DNA of 43,018 bases from an uncultured Erysipelotrichaceae bacterium. Its GTDB lineage: Bacteria > Bacillota_I > Bacilli_A > RFN20 > CAG-826. Shown piece after piece: positions 18,003 through 26,038 of the stretch. The stretch is from the NCBI GenBank assembly GCA_900314585.1, contig OMVV01000017.1:1-43018 (forward strand), read 5' to 3'. How positions within the stretch are numbered: the stretch's first letter is position 1; each line of letters begins with the position of its first letter. The notes under the pieces are model-generated. The model was not told the DNA's origin, did not search any database, and saw nothing but the letters and a program-made list of their open reading frames with translations. Both the position numbers and the translations under genes were made by a program.

Positions 18003-19491
18003 ACGTAAAGTATCTTATCGTCCTGAACTTGTTGAAAATAATGTCGTTTTAAGCGTTCGTCACTTAAAACAATTCTTTAAGTTTGGCCATGGACCAAATG
18101 CCTTAAAGACAAAAGCGGTGCATAATGTTAGTTTCGATATTACTAAAGGTGAATGTTTTGGCCTTGTTGGTGAATCTGGTTGTGGTAAAACCACAACAGG
18201 TCGTTCATTAATTCGACTTTATAACATCACATCTGGCTCCATCTATTTTAAAGGTTACCGTATATCTGCTGGTAAAAGATGGAACGAGAAAGAGATCAAA
18301 TGGTCTCGTATCAAAGGTAAAAACCGTATTAAAGAAACATATGAAAATGAAAAGAATGAACTTTTATATGCTTCAATCAGCGAATCTTTAGCGGATGAAC
18401 TTAAAGGTTTAGTCGCTAAAGAAGAAGGCCTTAACACTAAGTTAAGTATCTTAGAAAACGAATACAAAGATAATGTTAAGCAAGCCAAAGCGGAATTCAC
18501 CCTTGAAGAAAAGAAAAACGCCCTTGATGAATTAAAGAATAATTTCGAAGCTTCTAAAGCTGAAGTTTTAAAAGAAATTGAAGCGGTCAAAAAGGAAAAA
18601 GAAAAGGTCCTAAAGATCGCAAATTCAGAGGAAGAAAAATCCAAGCTTTCTAGTGAAGACATCGCTTCTAGAAGCGAAGAGATTAAAGCTAGATACGCCA
18701 AAGAGCGTAAAGAAATCAAAGAGAAAATCGCTGCGACTAAAAAGGAACAAAAAGAAGCGATTAAGCAAATCAACTATGACAACAAACATGTCGATAAAAA
18801 GTTGATGGCGAAGATGCAAATGATCTTCCAAGATCCAGTCGATTCTCTCGATCCAAGAATGACCGTCGAAGATATCATTCAAGAAGGTCTTCATATTCAA
18901 GGTCAACATAATAAGTTTGCGAACTCACGTCGAGTTGCTAATGTCTTAGAAAAAGTTGGCTTAATTCCTGAATATGCATCCCGTTATCCACATGAATTTA
19001 GTGGTGGTCAACGTCAAAGAATCGGTATCGCTAGAGCGCTTATCATGAATCCAGAATTCCTCATTTGTGATGAACCTATCTCTGCTCTTGACGTCTCAAT
19101 TCGTGCGCAAATCATTAATTTACTTAATGATCTTAAGAACGAATTAGGTTTAACCATCCTCTTTATTGCTCACGACTTATCAGTTGTTAAATACTTCTGT
19201 GACCGTATCGCAGTTATGTATTATGGTGAAATTGTTGAGCTTGCAGATTCTGATGAACTCTTCAAGCATCCACTTCACCCATATACCGATGCTTTGCTAT
19301 CTGCAATTCCAAAACCAGATCCACTTTCTGAAAAGGTGAGAAAGCGTCACGTTTATAACCCCGCCAAGGAACATGATTACTCGAAAGAAAAACCATTCCT
19401 TCAAGAAATCCTTCCAGGTCACTATGTCCTCGCTAATAGCGAAGAGATGAAAAAATATCGTAAGCGTATCAAAGAACTCGATAAACAATAA
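17995..19491 (+). CDS. oppF: Oligopeptide ABC transporter ATPase OppF with charged helical insert
   Basis: A 498-residue ABC ATPase. Walker A is GESGCGKTT (59-67), the Q-loop MIFQDP (276-281), the signature FSGGQRQR near 335, Walker [13 protein letters not shown] and the H-loop IAHDLSVV. Here the extra Lys/Glu-rich helical block (about 100-270) lies between Walker A and the Q-loop, not after the Q-loop as in OppD. Apart from the insert, the length fits the family. The start overlaps the oppD stop by 8 nt, with AAAGGAG upstream. With OppD it powers peptide import. A UUCG-loop terminator ends the operon. Confidence 0.92.
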   Translation: MHKRKVSYRPELVENNVVLSVRHLKQFFKFGHGPNALKTKAVHNVSFDITKGECFGLVGESGCGKTTTGRSLIRLYNITSGSIYFKGYRISAGKRWNEKEIKWSRIKGKNRIKETYENEKNELLYASISESLADELKGLVAKEEGLNTKLSILENEYKDNVKQAKAEFTLEEKKNALDELKNNFEASKAEVLKEIEAVKKEKEKVLKIANSEEEKSKLSSEDIASRSEEIKARYAKERKEIKEKIAATKKEQKEAIKQINYDNKHVDKKLMAKMQMIFQDPVDSLDPRMTVEDIIQEGLHIQGQHNKFANSRRVANVLEKVGLIPEYASRYPHEFSGGQRQRIGIARALIMNPEFLICDEPISALDVSIRAQIINLLNDLKNELGLTILFIAHDLSVVKYFCDRIAVMYYGEIVELADSDELFKHPLHPYTDALLSAIPKPDPLSEKVRKRHVYNPAKEHDYSKEKPFLQEILPGHYVLANSEEMKKYRKRIKELDKQ

Positions 19492-19498
19492 GTTTATA

Positions 19499-19522
19499 GG
19501 TCCTACTTCGGTAGGGCCTTTT
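19499..19522 (+). terminator. Intrinsic terminator of oppBCDF
   Basis: GGTCCTAC (19499-19506) pairs with GTAGGGCC (19511-19518), with one G-U pair, around a stable TTCG tetraloop, followed by TTTT. Confidence 0.85.
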
Positions 19523-19554
19523 AATTACTAATAGTTATATAATGCCCTTTTTAT

Positions 19555-19583
19555 TTGAAAAAGTGCATCTAGGAAACTATAAT
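19555..19583 (+). promoter_or_regulatory. Promoter of the lipoprotein nuclease gene
   Basis: TTGAAA (19555-19560), a 17-bp spacer and TATAAT (19578-19583) lie just before the AAGGAGA ribosome-binding site and ATG 19607. Confidence 0.75.
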
Positions 19584-19606
19584 GAACTTAAGTAAGGAGA
19601 TCGCTT

Positions 19607-20582
19607 ATGAAATTTCCAAAATATGTAATTATTCCACTTTGTGCTCTCGCTCTTTCAAGCTGCGTTGGTGGCGGAAGTGGTAACAAAGGCGGAGGCGGCG
19701 GTGGCGGAGGATAACCCATCAACCTCTGGTCCAGAAAGATATCCAGTTGTTGAAATCAAGAAAGAAGATTTTGGTGGATACTATGACACCGATAAATATA
19801 CTTTAAACGGTACATATGGTCCTTCACTTCAAGTTCAACTTCATGCCTTGATGCTTGACACTCACACCAAACACGTTCTTTATTCACAATTTAAAAACTA
19901 CATCACTCCAAACAAAGATTTACCATATTCAGTCGATCAAGTTAGTGCTTCCGTTCAAAAGAACGAATATTTCTATACTGGTGCTGAACATAACTTCTCT
20001 GATGGCGCTGGTGCTCGTGAGCACGTCTGGCCATGCGCTAAGAGCGGTGGTATGTGGGTCCATAACGATAACTTCGGAAAAGAACATAACGTTGATGGCA
20101 CCGGTTATTATGGTGGTGGTTCCGATTTATTTCATGTCCGTTGTTGCAACTCTCCAGTTAACTCACAACGTAGTGACTCTAAATTCTGTGAATTTAGTGA
20201 GGAAGATAAAGAAAGCGGTCGTTTATATGAAGCTAAAGAAAGTGGCGGCAAATACATTCTTCTTACTGATTCAAAACAAGCTGACTACGCTGAACCTGCC
20301 GATGAATTTAAAGGCGATATCGCTCGTATTTGTGTCTATGTTTGGACACACTATGGCATCATTGGCACATACAATAACAGTCTCTGTGGTGCTCTTAACT
20401 TAAAAGAAGTATTCGCTGGTGATGACGATTTTGCTGTTTACGACATGATTTGTCGTTGGAACGAAATCGATCCACCTTCTGAATGCGAAAAACTTCGTAA
20501 TGAGACCGTCTTTGCGATTCAAGGTAACCGTAATCCATATGTTGATTACCCACACCTCATGCGCGAAGTCCTCAATGTCTAA
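19607..20582 (+). pseudogene. Lipoprotein endonuclease I family nuclease, frameshifted in a polyglycine tract
   Basis: ATG 19607, with AAGGAGA at 19594-19600, starts a lipoprotein signal (LALSSC) followed by Gly/Ser/Asn and a Gly run, then stops at TAA after the run (19688-19710). The nuclease body continues in the next frame, open from 19641 to 20582. It has endonuclease I motifs REHVWPCAK (His codon at 20022), HVRCCNSPVNSQRSD, KGDIARICVYVW and NPYVDYP. One base too many in the GGN-repeat tract explains the break. The whole protein would be about 325 residues, secreted and lipid-anchored, degrading external DNA. The frame may be restored by slippage; this could equally be a dead gene or an assembly error. 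It sits in its own unit between two terminators. Confidence 0.8.
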
Positions 20583-20587
20583 CCTAT

Positions 20588-20611
20588 AGCCTTCCAAAAG
20601 AAGGCTTTTTT
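20588..20611 (+). terminator. Intrinsic terminator after the nuclease gene
   Basis: AGCCTTC (20588-20594) pairs perfectly with GAAGGCT (20600-20606) around a CAAAA loop, followed by six T's. Confidence 0.85.
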
Positions 20612-20627
20612 CAATCCTTATTAATTT

Positions 20628-21920
20628 ATGATTAAAGTTGGTTTAGTATCCCTTGGTTGCGCGAAAAATCTCGTCGATAGTGAGATTATTTTAGGAATGC
20701 TTGATGCTTCTAAATTTAAATGCGTTAACACGGTTGAAGAAAGTGATGTCATCATCATCAATACGTGCGGCTTTATTGAAGCGAGCAAGCAAGAATCAAT
20801 CGAAAATATTTTAGATATCGTTTCTTATAAGAAAAAGACCGTTGTTACCGGTTGTTTAGTGGAAAGATATCTCGATGAACTTAAAGCCTCGATCCCAGAA
20901 GTCGATCTATGGGTGAGAATCAAAGATTATCCTCACTTTAATGAGATGCTTGAAAAACTTCTTAACGTCAATGATATTGAACCATTTAATCCATTTGTTA
21001 GACTACTGTCCACACCTAAATATATGGCGTATCTAAGAATCAGTGAAGGCTGTAACAATTGTTGTGCCTATTGTGCGATCCCATTAATTAGAGGACATTT
21101 TAGATCACGTCCATTTGATGATGTCATCATTGAGGCTAAATCTTTATTTAATAAAGGCATCAAAGAATTAGTGGTGATCTCCCAAGACACGACTAGATAC
21201 GGAACCGACTTAAAGGAAAAGAAAAGTATCGTTGATTTACTTAAGGAGTTAGAAAAGATTGGCTTTTATTCAATTAGACTTCTTTATTTATACCCAGACG
21301 AAATCACTGATGAATTAATTGATTTGATTGCAAGTAGCAAGGTTATAAAACCATATTTTGATATTCCATTCCAACACGCTTCTAACAAAGTCTTAAAAGC
21401 GATGTATCGAAGAGGAAGTATGGAAGAATATCAATCATTGATTGATAAAATAAGAGCAAAAGTCAAAAATCCAATCATTAGAACAACCTATATCGTTGGT
21501 TTTGCTGGTGAAGACGATGATGATTTTAAAACCTTAGTTGATTTCACGATCAAGAATCATTTCGATCACATGGGAGCGTTTAAATATTCACGCGAAGATC
21601 ACACTCCCGCATATTCATATCCAAATCAAGTTCATGAAAAGATTAAGGAACTTCGTTTAGATAAAATCATGGAAGTTCAAAAGAAGATTTCCTATCAAAA
21701 TAACAAAGCTCATATTGGTGAAGTGATGGAGGGAATTGTTATCGATTATAATCCAGGTAGCAACATCTACTCATTACGTAGCTATTGGAATGCGCCTGAT
21801 GACATCGATGGTAAGATTTCTTTTACCAGTAAAAACAAACTAAATGTTGGCGATATTGTTAAGGTAAAAATCACCAGTGCATTTGTTTATGATTTATTTG
21901 GTGAAGTAGTTGTTGAATAG
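20628..21920 (+). CDS. rimO: Ribosomal protein S12 methylthiotransferase RimO
   Basis: A 430-residue radical-SAM methylthiotransferase that adds a methylthio group to an Asp of ribosomal protein S12. The N-terminal UPF0004 domain has its three Cys in SLGCAKNLVDSE, IINTCGF and VTGCLVER. The radical-SAM motif CNNCCAYC (C-x3-C-x2-C) follows, with IRGHFRSRP. A C-terminal TRAM domain begins near residue 370. GCAKNLVDSE favours RimO over MiaB. The length is normal. The ATG lies 16 nt after a terminator hairpin with no Shine-Dalgarno, so the mRNA may be leaderless. Confidence 0.93.
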   Translation: MIKVGLVSLGCAKNLVDSEIILGMLDASKFKCVNTVEESDVIIINTCGFIEASKQESIENILDIVSYKKKTVVTGCLVERYLDELKASIPEVDLWVRIKDYPHFNEMLEKLLNVNDIEPFNPFVRLLSTPKYMAYLRISEGCNNCCAYCAIPLIRGHFRSRPFDDVIIEAKSLFNKGIKELVVISQDTTRYGTDLKEKKSIVDLLKELEKIGFYSIRLLYLYPDEITDELIDLIASSKVIKPYFDIPFQHASNKVLKAMYRRGSMEEYQSLIDKIRAKVKNPIIRTTYIVGFAGEDDDDFKTLVDFTIKNHFDHMGAFKYSREDHTPAYSYPNQVHEKIKELRLDKIMEVQKKISYQNNKAHIGEVMEGIVIDYNPGSNIYSLRSYWNAPDDIDGKISFTSKNKLNVGDIVKVKITSAFVYDLFGEVVVE

Positions 21921-21951
21921 TTACTTTTATAAATATATAATTTAATTCGCT

Positions 21952-22025
21952 GCCTCCATAGTTAAGTGGTATAACGGATCCATGGTAAGGATCAATTCGT
22001 AGTTCGATTCTGCGTGGAGGCACCA
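21952..22025 (+). tRNA. tRNA-Thr (anticodon GGT)
   Basis: A complete cloverleaf can be folded by hand. The acceptor arm is GCCTCCA with TGGAGGC, the D-arm GTTA-AGTGGTA-TAAC. The anticodon stem is GATCC/GGATC with loop ATGGTAA, giving anticodon GGT. The T-arm is CGTAG-TTCGATT-CTGCG. The discriminator is A and CCA is encoded. Confidence 0.92.
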
Positions 22026-22039
22026 CGAATGTAGGTTAA

Positions 22040-22065
22040 GGATATGCTGTAAAGTATATCCTTTT
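22040..22065 (+). terminator. Intrinsic terminator after tRNA-Thr
   Basis: GGATATGCT (22040-22048) pairs with AGTATATCC (22053-22061) with one G-U pair around a GTAA loop, followed by TTTT. Confidence 0.75.
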
Positions 22066-22174
22066 ATTATATTGTAGGACAAAATCGAAAATATCGCGAA
22101 ACCTGTAAACATTTCAATCAAAAACCCATGCAATGTATAGAGTTAAGTATAAAACATGATAAATGGCGCCATCT

Positions 22175-22214
22175 AGCACTAAGTGCTTGTTTCTCCTCTT
22201 CTTCCTCCTATAAA
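22175..22214 (+). promoter_or_regulatory. Promoter with palindrome upstream of the G+C-rich exported gene
   Basis: TTGTTT (22187-22192), a 16-bp pyrimidine-rich spacer and TATAAA (22209-22214) form a promoter. AGCACT-A-AGTGCT (22175-22187) is a perfect palindrome touching the -35 box and could be an operator. A strong AAAAGGAGATTG precedes ATG 22269. Confidence 0.5.
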
Positions 22215-22268
22215 ATAAAAGAAGTTAATTACTTAATTACTATTTTCTAAAAGGAGATTGAAGAAAAT

Positions 22269-22883
22269 ATGAAGAAAAAAGCATTATTATTAGCCTCAAT
22301 GGGAGTGCTAGCTTGTACAGTTGGCGTTACCGCCTTAGTTGTTGGCGGAGCAAATCAATTAGATGCGTTTGCGATAGAAGCGAATCCAACTGGGCATAGC
22401 TTCACCTTCAACGCCGCCACCGGATCCCAGTTCGAGTCCATGCCGGGTCGTCAAGACGTTAATGTCACAACCGGCGTATCCGACCCCATCCACACGACGG
22501 TCGCGCCGGAGTCCATGGAGCTCTTCTTCGGGCAGTCCGGAAGGTTCGTGGGAGCGGAACCGACGTTAGGGCAATGCGACTACTCCCTGATGATCGGAAT
22601 AAACAACCTCACCCATTTCGAAATCGACATGGGCGTCGAAAACGACGTGGACACGGAGGACGAGTACAGTATCACCCTGCTCGACGGCGACAGAAACCAG
22701 GTCGGGTATTGGCACTCCTCTTTCGAACTCGACGGGGATGGGAACGGCACCGCGAACCTCGAATGGGACAAAGGGCCTACCGACGGAACCGTGGTTGAAG
22801 TCAATGTAAGTCTCTACTCCATGGACGATTCGCCGGACACCAATTTGTACATCGAGAGTCTGAGTCTTACTTGGAACTGCTGA
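22269..22883 (+). CDS. Exported protein of unknown function with foreign G+C-rich body
   Basis: A 204-residue protein starting with a signal peptide (KKKALLLASMGVLACTVGV...). The signal part is AT-rich with host-like codons, with GGAG upstream. From about 22395 composition changes sharply: 22441-22500 and 22501-22560 are 60% and 65% G+C by hand count, with CAG, GAG, CCG and TTC codons rare in neighbours. The mature part is acidic and polar and reads as a small beta-rich secreted domain, with Cys only near residue 103 and at the end (TWNC). It is the only intact gene here ending in TGA. No family was recognised. It looks like a recent chimera or acquisition under a local signal peptide. Confidence 0.7.
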   Translation: MKKKALLLASMGVLACTVGVTALVVGGANQLDAFAIEANPTGHSFTFNAATGSQFESMPGRQDVNVTTGVSDPIHTTVAPESMELFFGQSGRFVGAEPTLGQCDYSLMIGINNLTHFEIDMGVENDVDTEDEYSITLLDGDRNQVGYWHSSFELDGDGNGTANLEWDKGPTDGTVVEVNVSLYSMDDSPDTNLYIESLSLTWNC

Positions 22884-23274
22884 TATCGCGCTAGTCAAGT
22901 TACGGGGTTTGCTAGAAGCAAAGGCGGCCCTGTTTTTTGCATCTAGATGCGGTGGTGGACGACTCGGGTTCTCATTCTTGCTAGGGGTCACAATCATTCG
23001 CGAATTTAAACCGATGCCCATGTGTGCTTCGGCCTTTTTTCATCCTTTAGTTACCCTCTACACTTTTAGTGTTTAACACAATTTGTCCATTTTTACCCAA
23101 AAAGAGGGGTACGCAAGGGGGACATTGTATCAAATAAGGCAAAACCTTCCACTTGCAGACTACAGCATTGATACAATTTCAGTGCTGTTTTTCTTTAGTT
23201 TTATTAAAAATCCTTATATTTTAAACACATTTTGAGTTTCTTTATAGTTCTTCGATACTTTTTTAAGGAGTATT
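22884..23274. other. Intergenic stretch: tail of the G+C-rich segment, then a repeat relic
   Basis: To about 23030 the DNA stays richer in G+C (22921-22980 is 53% by hand count) with no convincing gene. TTTGCT/AGCAAA (22908-22922) forms a small hairpin before TTTTTT and may terminate the upstream gene. At 23117-23132 a 16-mer ending GACATTGTATCA closely matches 25876-25891. ATTGTATCAA (23123-23132 or so) and TTGATACAAT about 40 bp later are inverted copies. The rest is AT-rich with no feature I can support. Confidence 0.4.
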
Positions 23275-23385
23275 TTGTTTTTAATTATTACACACTTGAA
23301 GTTAGATGATTTAAGAACCATTCATAATACTAAAATTAATCAAGTTTATTTTGAAGGAAATCAAGTTTTTACAAAACGCACTTAG
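23275..23385 (+). CDS. Possible 36-residue ORF or gene relic
   Basis: A TTG start at 23275 lies 4 nt after AAGGAG (23265-23270). The frame runs 36 codons to TAG 23383-23385, converging on degV. The composition looks protein-like (LKLDDLRTIHNTKINQ, VYFEGNQVF), but there is no family match and the spacing is short. It may be the tail of a lost gene. Confidence 0.2.
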   Translation: MFLIITHLKLDDLRTIHNTKINQVYFEGNQVFTKRT

Positions 23386-23390
23386 ACTCT

Positions 23391-24242
23391 CTAATTTTTA
23401 ATGTAAAGTATTCCGATGCAGCCTTTTCCGCAATGTGAAGAAATAACGCATCCTGAAGTAGTAACAATTATTGATTTTGGATCTACAATTTTTGCTAGTT
23501 CAGTTTTTGTATATTTAAGTAATTCATCACTTACTAATGAATGTGTAATAATAACAGCAGATTGATCAACGTTTGGTAAAGCCTCTTTTATATCTTCGAG
23601 TTGCTCATTAACTGCAATTCTCATAGGCCCTCTAGGCTTTTTATATACATACATCTCGCCATCTTTAACTTTAATATATGGGCGGATATGGAAAATATGA
23701 CCAAATATTTTAGATGCGCCAGAGCATCTTCCACCTTTATGTAGGTATTCAAGCTGTTCAATAGTAAATTGTGCTACGACATTTGGAACAGTTTTTTCAA
23801 GTTCCTCAGCTATTTCTTTTGCACATTTACCTGCTTCAACAAGTTTTGCAGCCTTTAAAACAAGTAAACCAGTGCCAGTAGATAAACTTTTTGAATCAAC
23901 TAAATAAATTCTGTCATCCTTAAAACTTGCTTTTGCAATAAAAGCGTTTTGGAAGTTGCTAGACATTGTGCTTGATAAACCAAGAAATATAATGTCCATG
24001 CCCATGTCAATGTACTTTTTAAACGTTGCACGTATTAATTCTGGCGAACATGCACTGGTATGTGGAAGTTTACCTGTTTCTTCAACTTTCTTAAATAAGG
24101 TGGCGATATCAAGATTAACACCATCTTGGTATGTTTCTTTTTCAAAAGAGACATTAAGTGGTAATACTTCAATGTCATACTTTTCGTAAATTTCTTTTGT
24201 TAGATCTACAGTGGAATCAACAATAATTTTAACTTTGTTCAT
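23391..24242 (-). CDS. DegV family fatty-acid-binding protein
   Basis: A 283-residue DegV protein: KIIVDSTVDLT at the start, LPHTSACSPEL near residue 63, FLGLSSTMSSNFQNA near 90, and YLHKGGRCSGA in the second half. DegV proteins bind a fatty acid; FakB-type members present it to FakA for phosphorylation. No fakA gene is nearby. I start at ATG 24242, with GGAGATTGAT upstream, rather than an in-frame ATG seven codons earlier that lies before the ribosome-binding site. It faces away from the XRE regulator. Confidence 0.87.
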   Translation of the reverse strand: MNKVKIIVDSTVDLTKEIYEKYDIEVLPLNVSFEKETYQDGVNLDIATLFKKVEETGKLPHTSACSPELIRATFKKYIDMGMDIIFLGLSSTMSSNFQNAFIAKASFKDDRIYLVDSKSLSTGTGLLVLKAAKLVEAGKCAKEIAEELEKTVPNVVAQFTIEQLEYLHKGGRCSGASKIFGHIFHIRPYIKVKDGEMYVYKKPRGPMRIAVNEQLEDIKEALPNVDQSAVIITHSLVSDELLKYTKTELAKIVDPKSIIVTTSGCVISSHCGKGCIGILYIKN

Positions 24243-24343
24243 ATCAATCTCCTTTTTTATCAACCTAAGAAACGAGTATTAATTTAAAGGTTAATTAAAA
24301 AATAGTCACTATACTGTGAAACACAAGTTAGTAGAGAAACAAT

Positions 24344-24373
24344 TTACAACTCCACTCAGAGTAGAGTAATATT
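24344..24373 (+). promoter_or_regulatory. Promoter of the XRE gene, probably leaderless
   Basis: TTACAA (24344-24349), an 18-bp spacer and TAATAT (24368-24373) are followed by ATG 24380 only 6 nt later, with no Shine-Dalgarno. Transcription probably starts at or near the ATG. Confidence 0.5.
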
Positions 24374-24379
24374 TTTACC

Positions 24380-24973
24380 ATGGAAAATTTAAATCAAATA
24401 TTTGCAGAAAACTTAATAAAATTAAGAAAATCAAAAAAACTTACTCAATTAGAGTTATCAGAGAAACTCAACTACAGTGATCGTAATATTTCTAAATGGG
24501 AAAACGGTACATCCTTACCAACTTGCGATACTTTAAAAGAACTTGCATCATTTTTTGGTGTTTCAATGGATTACTTTTTTGAGAAACATAATAAAGTTGA
24601 AATGTTATCAAATGAAGATGATGGCAGACGTTTAAAACTGATTATTATTGGTCTTGCAATGTTGGGTGCCCTTTTTGTTTCTGTTGTCTGTTTCGTTGCT
24701 TTCCCTAACTTTTTTAACGTTTCATGGTTATCATTTGTTTGGGGAGTAGTACTTTGTTCAATAATCGGAATTATTTTTACATCAATTTGGTTTAATAGAA
24801 GTCATTACCTATTTTTGTTTATAAGTTTATTAGTGTGGACTGGCATAGCTGCTTCATACTTAACTGTATTAATGGTGAATAATTTAAACCTTTGGTATTT
24901 ATTTTTTGTCGGTATTCCTCCTCAATTGGCAATCTTTGTGTGGAGTAGAATGCCAATTTATAGAAAGAAATAA
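24380..24973 (+). CDS. XRE-family membrane-bound transcriptional regulator
   Basis: A 197-residue protein. Residues 1-65 form a Cro/C1-type HTH (LRKSKKLTQLELSEKLNYSD, ISKWENGTSLPTCDTLKELA). Residues 80-195 hold four hydrophobic segments, giving a DNA-binding head on a membrane tail, a type common in Firmicutes and often linked to stress or antimicrobial responses. It is divergent from degV with 137 bp between the starts. The ATG has no Shine-Dalgarno. Target genes are unknown. Confidence 0.85.
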   Translation: MENLNQIFAENLIKLRKSKKLTQLELSEKLNYSDRNISKWENGTSLPTCDTLKELASFFGVSMDYFFEKHNKVEMLSNEDDGRRLKLIIIGLAMLGALFVSVVCFVAFPNFFNVSWLSFVWGVVLCSIIGIIFTSIWFNRSHYLFLFISLLVWTGIAASYLTVLMVNNLNLWYLFFVGIPPQLAIFVWSRMPIYRKK

Positions 24974-25191
24974 ATATTTTAAGTATTAATAATTTGAAAA
25001 ATAGAATTGCATAAAATAAGCGATGCAAAATATGTTCATTTCAAAGTAAATTAACTCCAGGTATTGATCCTAGTTTATTTTTAGGAACAAAAATTGGCGA
25101 TGGTTATTTTTATTTAAACTTGGTTCTTTGAAATGATTCAATATTTTTTTGCAAGAACTCTTAACTTATTCGATCGGTTCTTCTTGCACTG

Positions 25192-25320
25192 AGCATAGAT
25201 ATTGTTGTGCTCATTGACGGAAAGAAACTTGCTGATTTAATGTATGAACATGGCGTTGGAGTTTCCAACAAGAAAACCATTGTTTTGAAGAAGCTGGATA
25301 GCGACGCATTCGAAGAATAA
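25192..25320 (+). pseudogene. Remnant of an Mrr-type restriction endonuclease (C-terminal end)
   Basis: The frame up to TAA 25318-25320 reads IDIVVLIDGKKLADLM, then EHGVGVSNKK and LDSDAFEE. This is the usual C-terminal end of Mrr-like type IV restriction endonucleases. Nothing upstream keeps the family pattern; the body of the gene, including the catalytic domain, is gone. The AT-rich stretch 24974-25190 holds only short coding-like scraps (for example TPGIDPSLFLGTKIGDGYF near 25050-25110). Confidence 0.7.
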
Positions 25321-25339
25321 AACCATTTTACTTAGATTA

Positions 25340-25367
25340 CCTCTCAGAAAGACTTGAGAGGTTTTTT
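25340..25367 (+). terminator. Intrinsic terminator after the Mrr remnant
   Basis: CCTCTCA (25340-25346) pairs perfectly with TGAGAGG (25355-25361) around an 8-nt loop, followed by six T's. It was probably the terminator of the lost restriction gene. Confidence 0.8.
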
Positions 25368-25425
25368 CTTTTTTGGACATAATCTTACTTTTGAACAGTA
25401 GGTATATGAAAGGATGGTCCTTAAA

Positions 25426-25812
25426 ATGAAAACAATTAGTAAAGAATTTATTGAAAAAGCTAGAGAGATAATGGATAGAAGTAAAGTCGTCTTTGTAAAA
25501 GACTTTTGTAAAGAACTAAACATAGATGGATATACACTCAGGCAGTTATATCAATATGGCATTCACGCTTATGGAAAAACAAAGTGTGGTTATTGTGGTA
25601 GAGCGTTCTTTTTAAGAGCGTCTTCAAGAGCCACTAAGTTTTGCTGTCCAGAACATAAGAAGCTTTATTTCCAAAAGCATAGAGCAAAAACTAAGGTTTC
25701 TATCTGCGAGCATTGCGGTAAAGAGTTCAGACAGTATAGTTTTAGAAACTGTAGATTTTGTTCTCCTCAATGTGCAGGTTTACATAGACGCAAACAAAAA
25801 GACGAATTATAA
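25426..25812 (+). CDS. Small protein with paired zinc-finger-like Cys motifs
   Basis: A 128-residue protein from ATG 25426 (132 from ATG 25414). The first half is a helical region (DFCKELNIDGYTLRQLYQYG) that could be an HTH. Then come two Cys clusters, CGYC...CC and CEHCGKEF...CRFCSPQC, each fit to bind zinc, with basic stretches such as KHRAKTK and HRRKQK. It resembles small DNA-binding zinc-ribbon proteins of mobile or phage DNA, but I know no family name. I prefer 25426 because AAAGG abuts the earlier ATG without spacing. It sits among gene relics, beside IS21-like repeats. Confidence 0.65.
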   Translation: MKTISKEFIEKAREIMDRSKVVFVKDFCKELNIDGYTLRQLYQYGIHAYGKTKCGYCGRAFFLRASSRATKFCCPEHKKLYFQKHRAKTKVSICEHCGKEFRQYSFRNCRFCSPQCAGLHRRKQKDEL

Positions 25813-25833
25813 TGGTTTCGTGCCTGCAATAGA

Positions 25834-25891
25834 GGTGGACAATTTCACTAAAAGGGTGGACAGTGTGCAACCGATGGTGGAAATTGTATCA
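25834..25891 (+). repeat. Three 21-bp-period GGTGGA repeats, IS21-end-like relic
   Basis: GGTGGACA occurs at 25834 and 25855, and GGTGGAAA at 25876: three copies exactly 21 bp apart. The last extends to GGTGGAAATTGTATCA. Multiple short terminal repeats of this kind are seen at ends of IS21-family elements. A 14/16 match to the last copy lies in the same orientation at 23117-23132. No istA or istB gene is present. Confidence 0.45.
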
Positions 25892-26038
25892 TTTCCTAGC
25901 ATCACAGCCATTTAAGAAAAACTGATTGATACCAAGCGTGTCAATCTTTTTTATTCGATGAACTTGATCACTTGATTTGTCTAAACATCAAAGCCCCTCA
26001 TTGAAGGTGGTATAAATGAATAAAGCAAAAGGCTCTTT

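Noticed and set aside
18255-18909. Long minus-strand ORFs inside oppF
   Set aside because: They are antisense images of the Lys/Glu-rich helical insert, rich in Phe/Ser/Leu, with no ribosome-binding sites.
21942-22133. Minus-strand ORF over the tRNA
   Set aside because: It is antisense to tRNA-Thr and its terminator and has no coding signature.
22566-23021. Minus-strand ORF of 151 codons in the G+C-rich segment
   Set aside because: Long open frames are expected by chance in G+C-rich DNA. The plus frame has a signal peptide, promoter and ribosome-binding site; this one has none.
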